64,000 nt of DNA, from contig NZ_ATDP01000107.1 of assembly GCF_000445105.1 (NCBI RefSeq), forward strand, positions 248,001-312,000, given 5' to 3'. The position numbers and the translations under genes are program-made. The notes under the pieces were generated by a model. It saw nothing but the letters and a program-made list of their open reading frames with translations, was not told where the DNA came from and ran no database searches. Positions within the stretch are counted from its first letter, which is position 1, and each line of letters starts with the position of its first letter. This document shows positions 34,274-43,923 of this stretch, in pieces. The stretch is from Sphingobium lactosutens DS20. GTDB lineage: Bacteria > Pseudomonadota > Alphaproteobacteria > Sphingomonadales > Sphingomonadaceae.

Positions 34274-36147
34274 CCCTCACTCCGCAATGGCTGGACGAAC
34301 TGCGCGCGCGCACGTCGCTGTCGACCCTGATCGGCAAGTCGATCAAGGTGCAGAAGGCCGGGCGCGAATATAAGGCCTGCTGCCCGTTCCATAATGAAAA
34401 GACGCCCAGCTTCACGATCAACGATGAAAAGGGCTTCTATCACTGCTTCGGCTGCGGCGCCCATGGCGATGCAATCCGGTGGATGACCGACCAGCGCGGC
34501 CTGCCCTTCATGGAGGCGGTGAAGGAACTGGCGGCCACCGCCGGCATGGAGGTGCCCGCCGCCGATCCGCGCGCGGCCAAGCGCGCCGAACAGGCCAGGG
34601 GCCTGCATGAGGCAATGGCGGCGGCGCAAAGCTTCTTCGAGGATCAACTGGGCGGCCTGGACGGCGGGGAAGCGCGCGCCTATCTTGGCCGACGCGGGAT
34701 CAGCGACGCCACTCGCCGCACCTTCGGCTTTGGCTATGCGCCCGACGCCCGCGGCAAGCTCAAGACCGCCCTTCGCGACTTTGGCGAACCGATGCTGGTC
34801 GAGGCCGGCCTGCTGATCGACCCCGAGGGTGAGCGCGACAGCTATGACCGGTTCCGGGGCCGGCTGATGCTCCCGATCCGCGACATTCGTGGGCGGGTGA
34901 TCGCCTTTGGCGGCCGCATCCTGGGCGATGGCGAGCCCAAATATCTCAATTCCCCCGACACGCCTTTGTTCGACAAGGGCCGCACGCTTTACAATATCGA
35001 CAAGGCGTCACCCGCCAGCCGCCAGACCGGCCGCATCATCGTGGTCGAAGGCTATATGGACGTGATCGCGCTGGCGCAGGCGGGCTTTGCCGATGCGGTG
35101 GCCCCGCTCGGCACCGCGCTCACCGAACATCAGATCGAGCGGCTGTGGAAGATGGTGGAGGTGCCGATCCTCTGTTTCGATGGCGACGCGGCAGGGCAGA
35201 AGGCAGCGATCCGCGCGGCGACCCGCGCCCTGCCCTTGCTGCGCCCGGGGCACAGCCTGTGCTTTGCCACTCTGCCCAAGGGCCAGGATCCCGATGACCT
35301 GCTGCGCGCGAGCGGCGCTGGAGCGATGCAAGCGGTGCTGGACGCCGCGCAACCGCTGATCGAGCGGCTCTGGTCACATGAACTATCGGCCGCGCCGCTC
35401 GACACGCCCGAACAGAAGGCCGCGCTCAAGCAGCGATTGCGGGACATTACCGACGCGATCGGCCATCCCGATGTGCGCGCCCATTACGCCCATGAATTTC
35501 GCGAGCGGTACAGCGCGCTGTTCTTCGCCCGGCGAGAGGCGGCGCCGTTTCAGCCGCGCGCCCAAGGCGGCGGCGGCGGGCAACGCTGGCAACGGGACCG
35601 GCGGGGTAATTGGAAGCCGCCCATTCCGCCGGCCGGACAGGAAGCGCGGGCGATCGGCGCGGGCGGCATGGAACAACGGCTGCTGCGCGCCGTTCTGGCC
35701 GCATTGCTGCGCCATCCCGAACAGATTGCGCCGCATCGCGAGATGCTGTCGGGCCTCCACATCGCCGACCCGTTGCTGGGCCAGTTGATGGACGCGATGA
35801 TTCGTTGTTCCTTCCGCAAAGAAACAGTTGAAACACAGGCCCTCCTTACCATATTGGGGCAAGGTGAAGTGTATAATATGGCCAAGGGGATGCTCCGGGC
35901 CGACACGTTCACACTCACCCCAAACAGGATGACCACCGACCCTGATCGCGTTGCGCGTGATCTGGAGGAGGCCGTTCGGGTGATTGCGCAAGGACCGGAG
36001 CTGGAAGCGGCGCTGGTGGAGGCTACGAGACGATTCGAAAGCGATTTCAGCGAAGCCAATTTCGCTGAACAGCAGCGCATCCGCGCACTGAAAGCCGAAC
36101 ATGATCGTCGCCTGGCGGAACTGGCGCAGTCCGAAGATAGTATTTGA
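34270..36147 (+). CDS. dnaG: DNA primase
   Basis: A 625-residue primase. The CHC2 zinc finger is at residues 37-65 (CCPFHNEKTPSF, YHCFGCGAHGD), the Toprim catalytic core at about 255-340 (IIVVEGYMDVIAL, FDGDAAGQKA), and a C-terminal helicase-binding region follows. It makes RNA primers at the fork with DnaB, which is encoded at 54707-56191. It is translationally coupled to the GIY-YIG gene and lies 46 bases before rpoD, the conserved macromolecular-synthesis order. Confidence 0.97.
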   Translation: MTLTPQWLDELRARTSLSTLIGKSIKVQKAGREYKACCPFHNEKTPSFTINDEKGFYHCFGCGAHGDAIRWMTDQRGLPFMEAVKELAATAGMEVPAADPRAAKRAEQARGLHEAMAAAQSFFEDQLGGLDGGEARAYLGRRGISDATRRTFGFGYAPDARGKLKTALRDFGEPMLVEAGLLIDPEGERDSYDRFRGRLMLPIRDIRGRVIAFGGRILGDGEPKYLNSPDTPLFDKGRTLYNIDKASPASRQTGRIIVVEGYMDVIALAQAGFADAVAPLGTALTEHQIERLWKMVEVPILCFDGDAAGQKAAIRAATRALPLLRPGHSLCFATLPKGQDPDDLLRASGAGAMQAVLDAAQPLIERLWSHELSAAPLDTPEQKAALKQRLRDITDAIGHPDVRAHYAHEFRERYSALFFARREAAPFQPRAQGGGGGQRWQRDRRGNWKPPIPPAGQEARAIGAGGMEQRLLRAVLAALLRHPEQIAPHREMLSGLHIADPLLGQLMDAMIRCSFRKETVETQALLTILGQGEVYNMAKGMLRADTFTLTPNRMTTDPDRVARDLEEAVRVIAQGPELEAALVEATRRFESDFSEANFAEQQRIRALKAEHDRRLAELAQSEDSI

Positions 36148-36156
36148 ACAAGGTTC

Positions 36157-36174
36157 GCCCTTTTGACGAAGGGC
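36157..36174. promoter_or_regulatory. Small hairpin between dnaG and rpoD
   Basis: GCCCTT-TTGACG-AAGGGC, six-base arms, 19 bases before the rpoD ATG. It could be an RNA-processing or weak attenuation hairpin, as intercistronic hairpins occur in other dnaG-rpoD operons. Confidence 0.4.
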
Positions 36175-36193
36175 AGCGAAGCAAGGCGATTAC

Positions 36194-38248
36194 ATGGCGA
36201 CCAAGGCGAACAGCAAGACCGGTGTGGCAGAGGGCGAGGATGGTGGCGATGCGCCGCTGCTCGACCTCAACGAAGCGTCCGTCAAGAAGCTGATCGCGCG
36301 CGCCAAGAAGCGCGGCTACATCACCTATGATGAGCTCAATGATGCCCTGCCGCAGGACCAGATGTCGTCCGAGCAGATCGAGGACATCATGGCCGCCCTC
36401 AACGAGATGGGCGTCAACATCGTCGAGAATGAAGAAGCCAGCGAGGATGGCGACGAGCAGCGCGAGCGCGAGCGCGAGGACGCCGAGGACGCCGAGGACG
36501 AATCGAGCGACGATGACGGCCCCAAGCTCGTTACCGAGAAGAAGAAGGAAACGGTCGATCGCACCGACGATCCCGTGCGCATGTATCTGCGCGAAATGGG
36601 CGCGGTGGAATTGCTCAGCCGTGAAGGCGAAATCGCCATCGCCAAGCGGATCGAGGCGGGCCGCGACACGATGATCCTGGGGCTTTGCGAAAGCCCGACA
36701 ACCTTCAACGCGATCATCGAATGGTCGACCGCGCTCAACAATGGCGAAATGCAGCTGCGCGAGATTCTCGATCTCGACGCGATGCTGTCCAAGGACCCGG
36801 CGCCGGAAAGCCTGGAAGAAGGCGCCGAGGATGATGATGGCGAGATCAGCGAGAAGACCGCCGGCCCCAGCTTCAAGGAAGAGGAAGAGCCGGAGGAGGA
36901 ATCCGCCGATGGCGATGAGGATGAGGACGGCCTGACCGAACGCCGCGCCCGCCGGTCCGAGGAAGAGGATGAGGAGGACAACACCCTCTCCCTTGCCCAG
37001 ATGGAAGAAACGCTCAAGCCGATGGCGCTGGAGAAGTTCGCGACCATCACCGACATCTTTCGCAATTTCTCGCAGGCGCAGGAAAAGCGCATGCAGGCGA
37101 TGGCGAATGGCGATGTGCTCAGCCAGAAGGCCGAGGATGATTATCAGGCGCTGCGCGAAAGCCTGACCGCCGAAGTCGAGAGCGTACAGTTCCACCAGCA
37201 GAAGATCGAATATCTGGTCGACCAGCTCTATGCCTATAACCGGCGCCTGACGGCGCTGGGCGGGCAGATGCTGCGCCTGGCTGAACGGCACAAGGTCAGC
37301 CGCAAGGATTTCCTCGACCGCTACGTCAATCACGAGCTGGACGATGGCTGGCTCGACAAGGTGAGCGGCCTTGACAAGAAGTGGACGGCCTTTGCCGCGG
37401 CGGAGGGCCGGTCGGTCGACCGCATCCGCAATGAAATCGCCGAAATCGCGCAGGCGACCGGCATGTCGCTGGGCGAATTCCGCCGCATCGTCAACATGGT
37501 GCAGAAGGGCGAACGCGAGGCGCGCATCGCGAAGAAGGAAATGGTGGAAGCGAATCTGCGCCTCGTCATCTCCATCGCCAAAAAATATACCAATCGCGGC
37601 CTACAGTTCCTCGACCTCATTCAGGAGGGCAATATCGGCCTCATGAAAGCGGTCGATAAGTTCGAATATCGCCGTGGCTACAAGTTCAGCACCTATGCGA
37701 CCTGGTGGATTCGTCAGGCGATCACCCGGTCGATCGCCGATCAGGCGCGCACCATCCGCATCCCGGTCCACATGATCGAGACGATCAACAAGCTGGTCCG
37801 CACCAGCCGCCAGTTCCTGCACGAACAGGGTCGCGAGCCGACGCCAGAGGAAATGGCCGAACGCCTCTCCATGCCGCTCGAAAAGGTGCGCAAGGTGATG
37901 AAGATCGCCAAGGAGCCTATCTCCCTCGAAACGCCGATCGGCGACGAGGAGGACAGCCATCTGGGCGACTTCATCGAGGACAAGAATGCCATCATCCCGG
38001 TGGACGCCGCGATCCAGGCCAATCTCAAGGAAACGGTGACACGGGTCCTAGCCTCGCTCACGCCGCGCGAGGAGCGTGTGCTGCGGATGCGCTTTGGCAT
38101 TGGCATGAACACCGACCACACGCTAGAGGAAGTGGGCCAGCAGTTCAGCGTGACGCGCGAACGCATCCGCCAGATCGAAGCGAAGGCCCTGCGCAAGCTC
38201 AAGCACCCCAGCCGGTCGCGTAAAATGCGCAGCTTTCTGGATCAGTAA
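36194..38248 (+). CDS. rpoD: RNA polymerase primary sigma factor sigma-70
   Basis: A 684-residue RpoD. It has region 1.1 at the N terminus, a long acidic insert (about residues 80-260, Glu/Asp-rich), region 2 (LISIAKKYTNRGLQFLDLIQEGNIGLMKAVDKFEYRRGYKFSTYATWWIRQAITRSIADQ in several overlapping pieces), region 3, and region 4.2 with VTRERIRQIEAKALRKLKHPSRSRKMRSFLD at the end. It directs housekeeping transcription. Located after dnaG as usual. A terminator follows at 38274. Confidence 0.97.
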   Translation: MATKANSKTGVAEGEDGGDAPLLDLNEASVKKLIARAKKRGYITYDELNDALPQDQMSSEQIEDIMAALNEMGVNIVENEEASEDGDEQREREREDAEDAEDESSDDDGPKLVTEKKKETVDRTDDPVRMYLREMGAVELLSREGEIAIAKRIEAGRDTMILGLCESPTTFNAIIEWSTALNNGEMQLREILDLDAMLSKDPAPESLEEGAEDDDGEISEKTAGPSFKEEEEPEEESADGDEDEDGLTERRARRSEEEDEEDNTLSLAQMEETLKPMALEKFATITDIFRNFSQAQEKRMQAMANGDVLSQKAEDDYQALRESLTAEVESVQFHQQKIEYLVDQLYAYNRRLTALGGQMLRLAERHKVSRKDFLDRYVNHELDDGWLDKVSGLDKKWTAFAAAEGRSVDRIRNEIAEIAQATGMSLGEFRRIVNMVQKGEREARIAKKEMVEANLRLVISIAKKYTNRGLQFLDLIQEGNIGLMKAVDKFEYRRGYKFSTYATWWIRQAITRSIADQARTIRIPVHMIETINKLVRTSRQFLHEQGREPTPEEMAERLSMPLEKVRKVMKIAKEPISLETPIGDEEDSHLGDFIEDKNAIIPVDAAIQANLKETVTRVLASLTPREERVLRMRFGIGMNTDHTLEEVGQQFSVTRERIRQIEAKALRKLKHPSRSRKMRSFLDQ

Positions 38249-38273
38249 AGCAATCTTAACCATGTTCGACGAA

Positions 38274-38303
38274 AAAGGGCGGCTTTCACGGTCGCCCTTT
38301 CTG
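38274..38303 (+). terminator. Intrinsic terminator after rpoD
   Basis: AAAGGGCG, loop GCTTTCACGGT, CGCCCTTT, short T-rich end (TTTCTG). Confidence 0.75.
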
Positions 38304-38385
38304 ATTCTGTAAACCGGGCGTTTACTCGGCAAGCGTATGCCGGTCGGGACCCCCGCACAGGCCGGGGCCTGACAGGGATTGCGAC

Positions 38386-39066
38386 ATGAGCGAAGCGGCA
38401 CCGCGTATGCAGTTCGGCGACATTGCGCGGGTCGTCGATGCGCTGGTGGCGGCGGACGGCACGGCCGCCCACGCCTATGTCATCCGCGCGCGCACGGGCC
38501 TTGCGAGCGAGGGACTGCTCACGCTCCCCGATTTGGCCGATGCGGCGTCCTATATGTGTCTGCTGCACGGCCGCCATCCCGGCGTCATCGATCATGCCGC
38601 GACCCGCTCGGCAGAAAATGCAGCGCGCCAATGGCTGATCGAGGCGGCCGACGCCTTCGCCGCCGAACGCGCCTATCTCGCCCAGGTCACGGTCGCCGCC
38701 GGCCCCGCCCCCAGCACGGCGGGACAGGCCGATTGCGAAGCGGCGGTCAGCCAGCAACGCCATGCGCTCGACACGCTGGCCCAGTCCGACCGGCGCGGCT
38801 GCGCCATGGGTGCGGCGATCGCCCTGGTGCTCGACTGGCGCGGCATGCGGCAGATGCTCGACATGGCGGCCATCCGCGCCGGCATCGAGCCGCACGCCTG
38901 CACCCTGCCGGACCGCGCCGCAACGCTGGATGTCGCGCGCGCGATCGGCGGCGATGACATTATCGACCGGGCGATCCAGTTCGGCGCGCGGCAGTTGCTC
39001 GCCCAGCATCGCGGTCTGTGGGACTTGCTCGCCGCCCGCGCAGCTTTGCGCGGCCGCCCCGACTGA
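38386..39066 (+). CDS. Hypothetical protein, possibly sphingomonad DUF6975 family
   Basis: A 226-residue Ala-rich soluble protein, apparently all helical, without signal or membrane segments. Recurrent features are His residues in the middle (HGRHPGVIDHAATRS) and an acidic-helix run. I believe it belongs to a conserved sphingomonad family annotated DUF6975, but cannot confirm that. It lies between rpoD and a MoxR ATPase on the same strand, with 77 bases before moxR. Confidence 0.6.
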   Translation: MSEAAPRMQFGDIARVVDALVAADGTAAHAYVIRARTGLASEGLLTLPDLADAASYMCLLHGRHPGVIDHAATRSAENAARQWLIEAADAFAAERAYLAQVTVAAGPAPSTAGQADCEAAVSQQRHALDTLAQSDRRGCAMGAAIALVLDWRGMRQMLDMAAIRAGIEPHACTLPDRAATLDVARAIGGDDIIDRAIQFGARQLLAQHRGLWDLLAARAALRGRPD

Positions 39067-39143
39067 CCGCCGCTTTCGCGATTGCGTCCCACCGCCGCTT
39101 TCCCTAGTCCGGTTGCAGGCAGCAACCGGAGCGGACCGATTTC

Positions 39144-39989
39144 ATGCGCTTTGAAGGCACCCAGGATTATGTCGCGACCGATGACCTGAAGGTCGCGGTC
39201 AATGCCGCGGTGCTGCTGCGCCGCCCGCTGCTGGTGAAGGGGGAGCCGGGCACGGGCAAGACGGTGCTGGCGCAGGAAATCGCGCAGGCGCTCGACGCGC
39301 CGCTGATCGAATGGAACGTCAAATCGACGACCAAGGCGCATCAGGGCCTGTACGAATATGACGCCGTCGCCCGCTTGCGCGACGGGCAACTGGGCGACCC
39401 GCGCGTCCACGATATTTCCAACTACATCCGCAAGGGCAAGCTGTGGGAGGCATTCACCTCGCCCCGCCTGCCGGTGCTGCTGATCGACGAGATCGACAAG
39501 GCCGATATCGAATTTCCCAACGACCTGTTGCAGGAACTCGATCGCATGGCCTTCCATGTCTACGAAACCGGCGAGACGATCGCGGCGGCGGAGCGCCCCG
39601 TCGTGGTCATCACATCGAACAATGAAAAGGAACTGCCCGACGCCTTCCTTCGCCGCTGCTTCTTCCACTATATCAAATTTCCCGACCGCGAGACGATGGA
39701 GAAGATCGTCGAGGTGCATTTCCCCGGCATCCAGAAAATCCTGGTCAGCCGCGCGATGGAAATATTCTACGAGATCCGCGACGTGCCGGGCCTCAAGAAG
39801 AAACCCAGCACCAGCGAATTGCTCGACTGGCTGAAACTGCTGCTGGCCGAAGACATGCCGCTCGACGTGCTGCAAAACAGCGATCCGACCAAGGCGATCC
39901 CGCCGCTGCACGGGGCGCTGCTCAAAAATGAGCAGGACATCATGATGTTCGAGCGCCTTGCCTTCATGGCGCGCCGTCAGGGACGCTGA
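39144..39989 (+). CDS. MoxR family AAA+ ATPase
   Basis: A 281-residue AAA+ protein. Walker A is GEPGTGKT at residues 33-40, Walker B LLIDEIDKAD near 113, sensor 1 ITSNNEKELPDAFLRRC, with the arginine finger region following. MoxR ATPases act with VWA-domain proteins as metal-insertion or protein-remodelling chaperones. The VWA partner of the matching CoxE-like type is at 43924-45099, four genes away. The GFA-domain gene starts only three bases after this stop. Confidence 0.93.
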   Translation: MRFEGTQDYVATDDLKVAVNAAVLLRRPLLVKGEPGTGKTVLAQEIAQALDAPLIEWNVKSTTKAHQGLYEYDAVARLRDGQLGDPRVHDISNYIRKGKLWEAFTSPRLPVLLIDEIDKADIEFPNDLLQELDRMAFHVYETGETIAAAERPVVVITSNNEKELPDAFLRRCFFHYIKFPDRETMEKIVEVHFPGIQKILVSRAMEIFYEIRDVPGLKKKPSTSELLDWLKLLLAEDMPLDVLQNSDPTKAIPPLHGALLKNEQDIMMFERLAFMARRQGR

Positions 39990-39992
39990 GCC

Positions 39993-40400
39993 ATGGTCCA
40001 TCATGCCGGATGCCTGTGCGGGCAGGTGCGCATCACCATCGATGCCGAACCAACGGGCGCGCGCCATTGCTGGTGCCGGCTGTGCCAATATCTGAGCGCG
40101 GGCGGCGGCACGGTGAACCTCGCCTTCCCCAGCGACGCGGTGCAGGTGGATGGCGACATATGCTGGCACGACAGCGTCGCCGACAGCGGCAATGCGATGC
40201 AGCGCGGTTTCTGCCCCCGTTGCGGGACGCCCCTGCTCAGCCGGGCCGAAGCGCGCCCTGCGGTCATGATTGTCCGGGCGGGCGCGCTCGACAATCCGTC
40301 GCTGCTGGCCCCGCAAATGGAAATCTGGACCAGCGCAGCGCCCGATTGGGCCTGCCATGATCCCGGCATCCCGCACCACCCTGAACAAAATCCGCAATAG
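39993..40400 (+). CDS. GFA/CENP-V domain protein
   Basis: A 135-residue zinc-binding protein of the GFA (glutathione-dependent formaldehyde-activating) fold. The Cys pairs are visible: GCLCGQVR, HCWCRLCQ and GFCPRCGTPL. Most members are not formaldehyde enzymes, and the substrate here is unknown. It begins three bases after the MoxR stop, so the two are probably cotranscribed. Confidence 0.88.
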   Translation: MVHHAGCLCGQVRITIDAEPTGARHCWCRLCQYLSAGGGTVNLAFPSDAVQVDGDICWHDSVADSGNAMQRGFCPRCGTPLLSRAEARPAVMIVRAGALDNPSLLAPQMEIWTSAAPDWACHDPGIPHHPEQNPQ

Positions 40401-40486
40401 GGCTTGCGCCCGCCGGGCAACCCTGTAGCCTCCCTGTCATAGTTCAAGGCCGCGCCAAGACGGTCTGGTTCTGGAGAGGGATGCCC

Positions 40487-41524
40487 ATGCCCGCACGCGC
40501 CTTAATATTCCTGCCCATCGCCCTTGGTCTGGCGACGCCCGCACTCGCGCAGGCGGCGCAGGACATGGAGGCATGGACCCCGACGGCCACCGCCCTGCGC
40601 GCCAATGCCGCGGGCATCAGCCTGCCGCAGACCGTCGGCGGCCTGTCCCTCACCAAAAGCGGGGAAGCGTCCAATGGCGGGCGCGCGGTCGACAATTATG
40701 CGCAATATCTCTCGCAGGACGGCGCGGTCCAGGCGACCTTCTACGTCTATATGCCGACCTATGCCGATGCATCGCTCGCCGCCTATATGACGGACAAGGC
40801 GATCATGGAGCGGTTTGGCGCGAAGACGCGCCGAACCTCCTATGACAGCGCGGCGGTCGACGGACTGGCGGGCCGGGCCATTCGCGCGGTCTATGACGAT
40901 GCCGCCGATGGCGCGCTGACCACGGCGGCGGGCTTCGTCCATGCCGGGCGCTGGATCGTCAAGATCCGCGTCACCGGGCCTACCGAACGGCGCCGGGATG
41001 TGCTGGCGGGCCTGGATGCGATGCTGGCGGGCTTGCAGGTCGAGGACAAGGCGTCGCTGCACAGGACCGCCCCGGCGCAATTCGCCGCCTGCCCGGTGGC
41101 GGATGCCGGCGAGGCCACATTGACCCGCGCAAAGGAGAGCACGCTCGCCCCAGCGCAGGATATCCGCATTCCCCGCGACGGGAAGGACCAGCTCTGCCTG
41201 CGCGGCGCGGTCGAAACCGCCGAGGGCCGCTACGATATCCTCCAGCAGGCCGGGCGCAGCGACGGCGCGATCATCGTGCCGGTCGACGATAGCGGCACCC
41301 TGCTCGCCTTCGATCCCGCCGCGCCGGACAAGGGCTATCGGCTGTCGATCCATATGGTGGGCCAGACCGACCTCTATGGCACCTATGACCGGGTGCCGAG
41401 CGCGCGCCAGATCGCCGCCATCCTCGATGGGAAGGACCCCCAGACCGCGCAGGCGCAGGCGATCGTCGCCTATGCCGCAACCGGCGAAGCGACGATGCAG
41501 CTGGGCGGCGCAGCCCGGCGCTGA
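40487..41524 (+). CDS. Exported protein of unknown function
   Basis: A 345-residue protein with a Sec signal (PARALIFLPIALGLATPALAQAAQ; cleavage after ALA-Q region about residue 21). The mature part has no named domain I recognise. It includes a repeated aromatic/Asp pattern (TFYVYMPTYADASLAAYM) and two Cys (FAACPVADAG, DQLCLRGAV) that could form a disulfide. The ATG at 40487 is favoured because GAGAGGG lies six bases before it; the ATG at 40481 is too close. Location is periplasmic by inference. Confidence 0.65.
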   Translation: MPARALIFLPIALGLATPALAQAAQDMEAWTPTATALRANAAGISLPQTVGGLSLTKSGEASNGGRAVDNYAQYLSQDGAVQATFYVYMPTYADASLAAYMTDKAIMERFGAKTRRTSYDSAAVDGLAGRAIRAVYDDAADGALTTAAGFVHAGRWIVKIRVTGPTERRRDVLAGLDAMLAGLQVEDKASLHRTAPAQFAACPVADAGEATLTRAKESTLAPAQDIRIPRDGKDQLCLRGAVETAEGRYDILQQAGRSDGAIIVPVDDSGTLLAFDPAAPDKGYRLSIHMVGQTDLYGTYDRVPSARQIAAILDGKDPQTAQAQAIVAYAATGEATMQLGGAARR

Positions 41525-41568
41525 GAGCGCATATTCCAGCGCTGCGTTTCGTGCCCTAAGCGGACCGC

Positions 41569-42426
41569 ATGAGGCCCATCCCCGGCGCAACCCGATTCGC
41601 GCGCATCCGCGCCCGGCTGGAGGCCATTCGCCTGCCCCCCGGCCCGCGCGCCTGGGCGTTCGAATTTCTGCTCTTCGGTTTCAAACAGGGTTGGGCCTGT
41701 CTGTTCGGCGGGTTGATGCTCGCATTGCTGCTGGCGACGCATTTTTTCTATCCCGCCCACGCCGCTCTGCACCGCTATGATTTCCTGACGCTGGCGGCGC
41801 TTGCCATTCAGGCTGCCATGCTGGCCTTTCGCCTGGAAAGCTGGGCGGAGGCCAAGGTCATCTTCGCCTTCCACGTCATTGGCACGGTCATGGAATTGTT
41901 CAAGACGCAAGCCGGCTCCTGGATCTATCCCGAAGCCAGCCTGCTCCACATCGGCGCGGTGCCGCTCTTCTCCGGCTTCATGTATGCCGCCGTCGGCAGC
42001 TATATTGCACGGGTCTGGCGCATCTTCGATTTTCGCTTCACCCGCTACCCGCCGGTCTGGACGACGGTGGCGCTGGCCGGCGCGATCTACGTCAATTTCT
42101 TCGCCCATCATTGGTTGCCCGATATCCGGCTGATCCTGTTCGCCGCGGCCATCGCGTTGTTCGGCCGCAGCTGGATTGTCTTCACCCCCTGGCGCACGCC
42201 GCGCTCCATGCCGCTGCTGCTCGGCTTTTTCCTGGTCGCCCTTTTCATCTGGCTTGCCGAAAATATCGGCACCTTCGCCAATGCGTGGACCTATCCCGAT
42301 CAGCGGGACGGCTGGCACATCGTCAGCGTCGCCAAATTGGGCAGCTGGTGTCTGCTCATGATCATCAGCTTCGTGCTGGTGTCGCTGATCCACGGCGTCC
42401 GCGCAAGCAACAATCAGATCAGATAG
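41569..42426 (+). CDS. DUF817 family integral membrane protein
   Basis: A 285-residue protein with about seven membrane helices. Signatures include FEFLLFGFKQGWACLFGGLML, KVIFAFHVIGTVMELFKTQAGSWIYPE and HWLPDIRLILFA, matching the DUF817 family in order and length. Function is unknown. The stop overlaps the convergent chemoreceptor gene by 13 bases. Confidence 0.88.
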   Translation: MRPIPGATRFARIRARLEAIRLPPGPRAWAFEFLLFGFKQGWACLFGGLMLALLLATHFFYPAHAALHRYDFLTLAALAIQAAMLAFRLESWAEAKVIFAFHVIGTVMELFKTQAGSWIYPEASLLHIGAVPLFSGFMYAAVGSYIARVWRIFDFRFTRYPPVWTTVALAGAIYVNFFAHHWLPDIRLILFAAAIALFGRSWIVFTPWRTPRSMPLLLGFFLVALFIWLAENIGTFANAWTYPDQRDGWHIVSVAKLGSWCLLMIISFVLVSLIHGVRASNNQIR

Positions 42427-43793
42427 CCGACCTCATAAAGCCCCCAGCGCCGGCCGCCAAAGACCAGCGGCACGAATACGCTGCGCAGCGCTCGATACCG
42501 CCCCTCGCCCAGGTCCTGCCGGTAGGTGCACACGAAGAAATCATCGGCCCCGTCGAGCGCGCGCCGGGTCTGCGCATCCATGAATATCTGCCGGTTGCGG
42601 GCATGTTCCATATTCCATAGCCCCTCGCCCGGCCGCTGCGGCTGGCTGCGCGCGCTGATATGCGTGGGCAGATAGCCGTTCATGTCGATCAGGCAGCAGC
42701 CCACGACCGCGTCATCCTGCGCGCTGTGGCGGTCGAGCAGCGGACGCAGCGACGCGTCGGCAAAGGCGGTGAAGCCGGTCAGATATTGCGCGGGATCGGA
42801 GCCTTCGATGCGCCGATAATCGGTGTCGAACAAGGCCTCCAGGCTCAGCGTCCCGCGATCCAGCGCGCTGCCGATCGCCAGGCGCACCGCATCAGCCCCC
42901 TGCTGCGCCAGCGCGATATAGCGACTGTTGCGCGTCGCCTGCCCGCCATGCGCAGCCGTATTGAGCATGGCGTTGGCCATCTGCTCCAGCGCCTCCAGTT
43001 GCGTGCGTGCCGCCCCCACCCGCGCCGTGCTTTCGCGAGCGGAAAGGCTGAATTCGCCCAGTCCCTGCGTCAGCGCATCGACTTCGCGGCTGGCGGCATC
43101 GGTGCAATCGACGATGGTGCCGGACCGTTCGCCAAATTGCGTAACCAGCGACGCCATGTCCGCCAGGCGCAGCCGCAACTGGTCGATATGGGCGCCGGCA
43201 CCCCGTCCGCGCAGGATATTATCCTCCACCCCCTGGATCAGCGTGCGCGCATCCTGGTCCAGCTGGTCCAGCTTGACGGCCACGGATGCCGAGGACTCGC
43301 CCGCCTGTTCGGCCAGCCGGCGAATTTCGTCGGCAACCACGGCAAAGCCCTGTGTCGCCTCGCCCCCGCGCGCGGCTTCGATGGCGGCATTCACGCCCAG
43401 CAGCCGCGTCTGCCGCGCGATGGCGCTCAACTGGCCCGACACGTCGCCCACCGCCTCGATAACCGCCAGAAACCGGCGCAACTGACCTTCCATCCCCGTG
43501 ACATGATCGACCAGCGCCGTCACTTCATTCAGGGACAGGCCGATGACGTCATGCCCGTCGGCAACGATCTGCCGCGCGCGCCGGGCGGTCTGGCTGAGCT
43601 CCTGCGCCGCCGCGACGCTTTCTCCCTGGCTTTTCGCCAGGCGAGTCATGTTCGCCTGCAACCGGTCAAGGCGCGCGCTGTCCGCCTGGATGCGATGATC
43701 CACCTCGCCCAGGAAACCCGCCGTCTCGCTGCACTGCAATGCTATGTCGCCTGATCTTTCCCCCAGATCAGCCAACAACCCCCTGTTTTCCAA
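42414..43793 (-). CDS. Soluble methyl-accepting chemotaxis-like protein with C-terminal sensor
   Basis: A 459-residue protein without membrane segments. The signalling hairpin is at about residues 95-185 (LLGVNAAIEAARGGEATQGFAVVADEIRRLAE, in part degenerate from the canonical tip). A C-terminal domain of about 160 residues (YRRIEGSDPAQYLTGFTAFAD, FVPLVFGGRRWGLYEVGYLI) resembles a Cache-like sensor seen in cytosolic transducers. The domain order, signalling first and sensor last, is the reverse of classical receptors. Start is TTG 43793, with GGGGTAGCA upstream. No che genes are nearby. Confidence 0.82.
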   Translation of the reverse strand: MENRGLLADLGERSGDIALQCSETAGFLGEVDHRIQADSARLDRLQANMTRLAKSQGESVAAAQELSQTARRARQIVADGHDVIGLSLNEVTALVDHVTGMEGQLRRFLAVIEAVGDVSGQLSAIARQTRLLGVNAAIEAARGGEATQGFAVVADEIRRLAEQAGESSASVAVKLDQLDQDARTLIQGVEDNILRGRGAGAHIDQLRLRLADMASLVTQFGERSGTIVDCTDAASREVDALTQGLGEFSLSARESTARVGAARTQLEALEQMANAMLNTAAHGGQATRNSRYIALAQQGADAVRLAIGSALDRGTLSLEALFDTDYRRIEGSDPAQYLTGFTAFADASLRPLLDRHSAQDDAVVGCCLIDMNGYLPTHISARSQPQRPGEGLWNMEHARNRQIFMDAQTRRALDGADDFFVCTYRQDLGEGRYRALRSVFVPLVFGGRRWGLYEVGYLI

Positions 43794-43923
43794 TGCTACC
43801 CCGCTTATTTGCCCGCAACATGAATAGTGCCGGATTAACCATGCACTGCAACACTTAATATTCTGTCGGCGTGTTGGGTCGTTGGGCTTGCATCGTTATC
43901 GACACTGACGGACAAGGCGTGTC

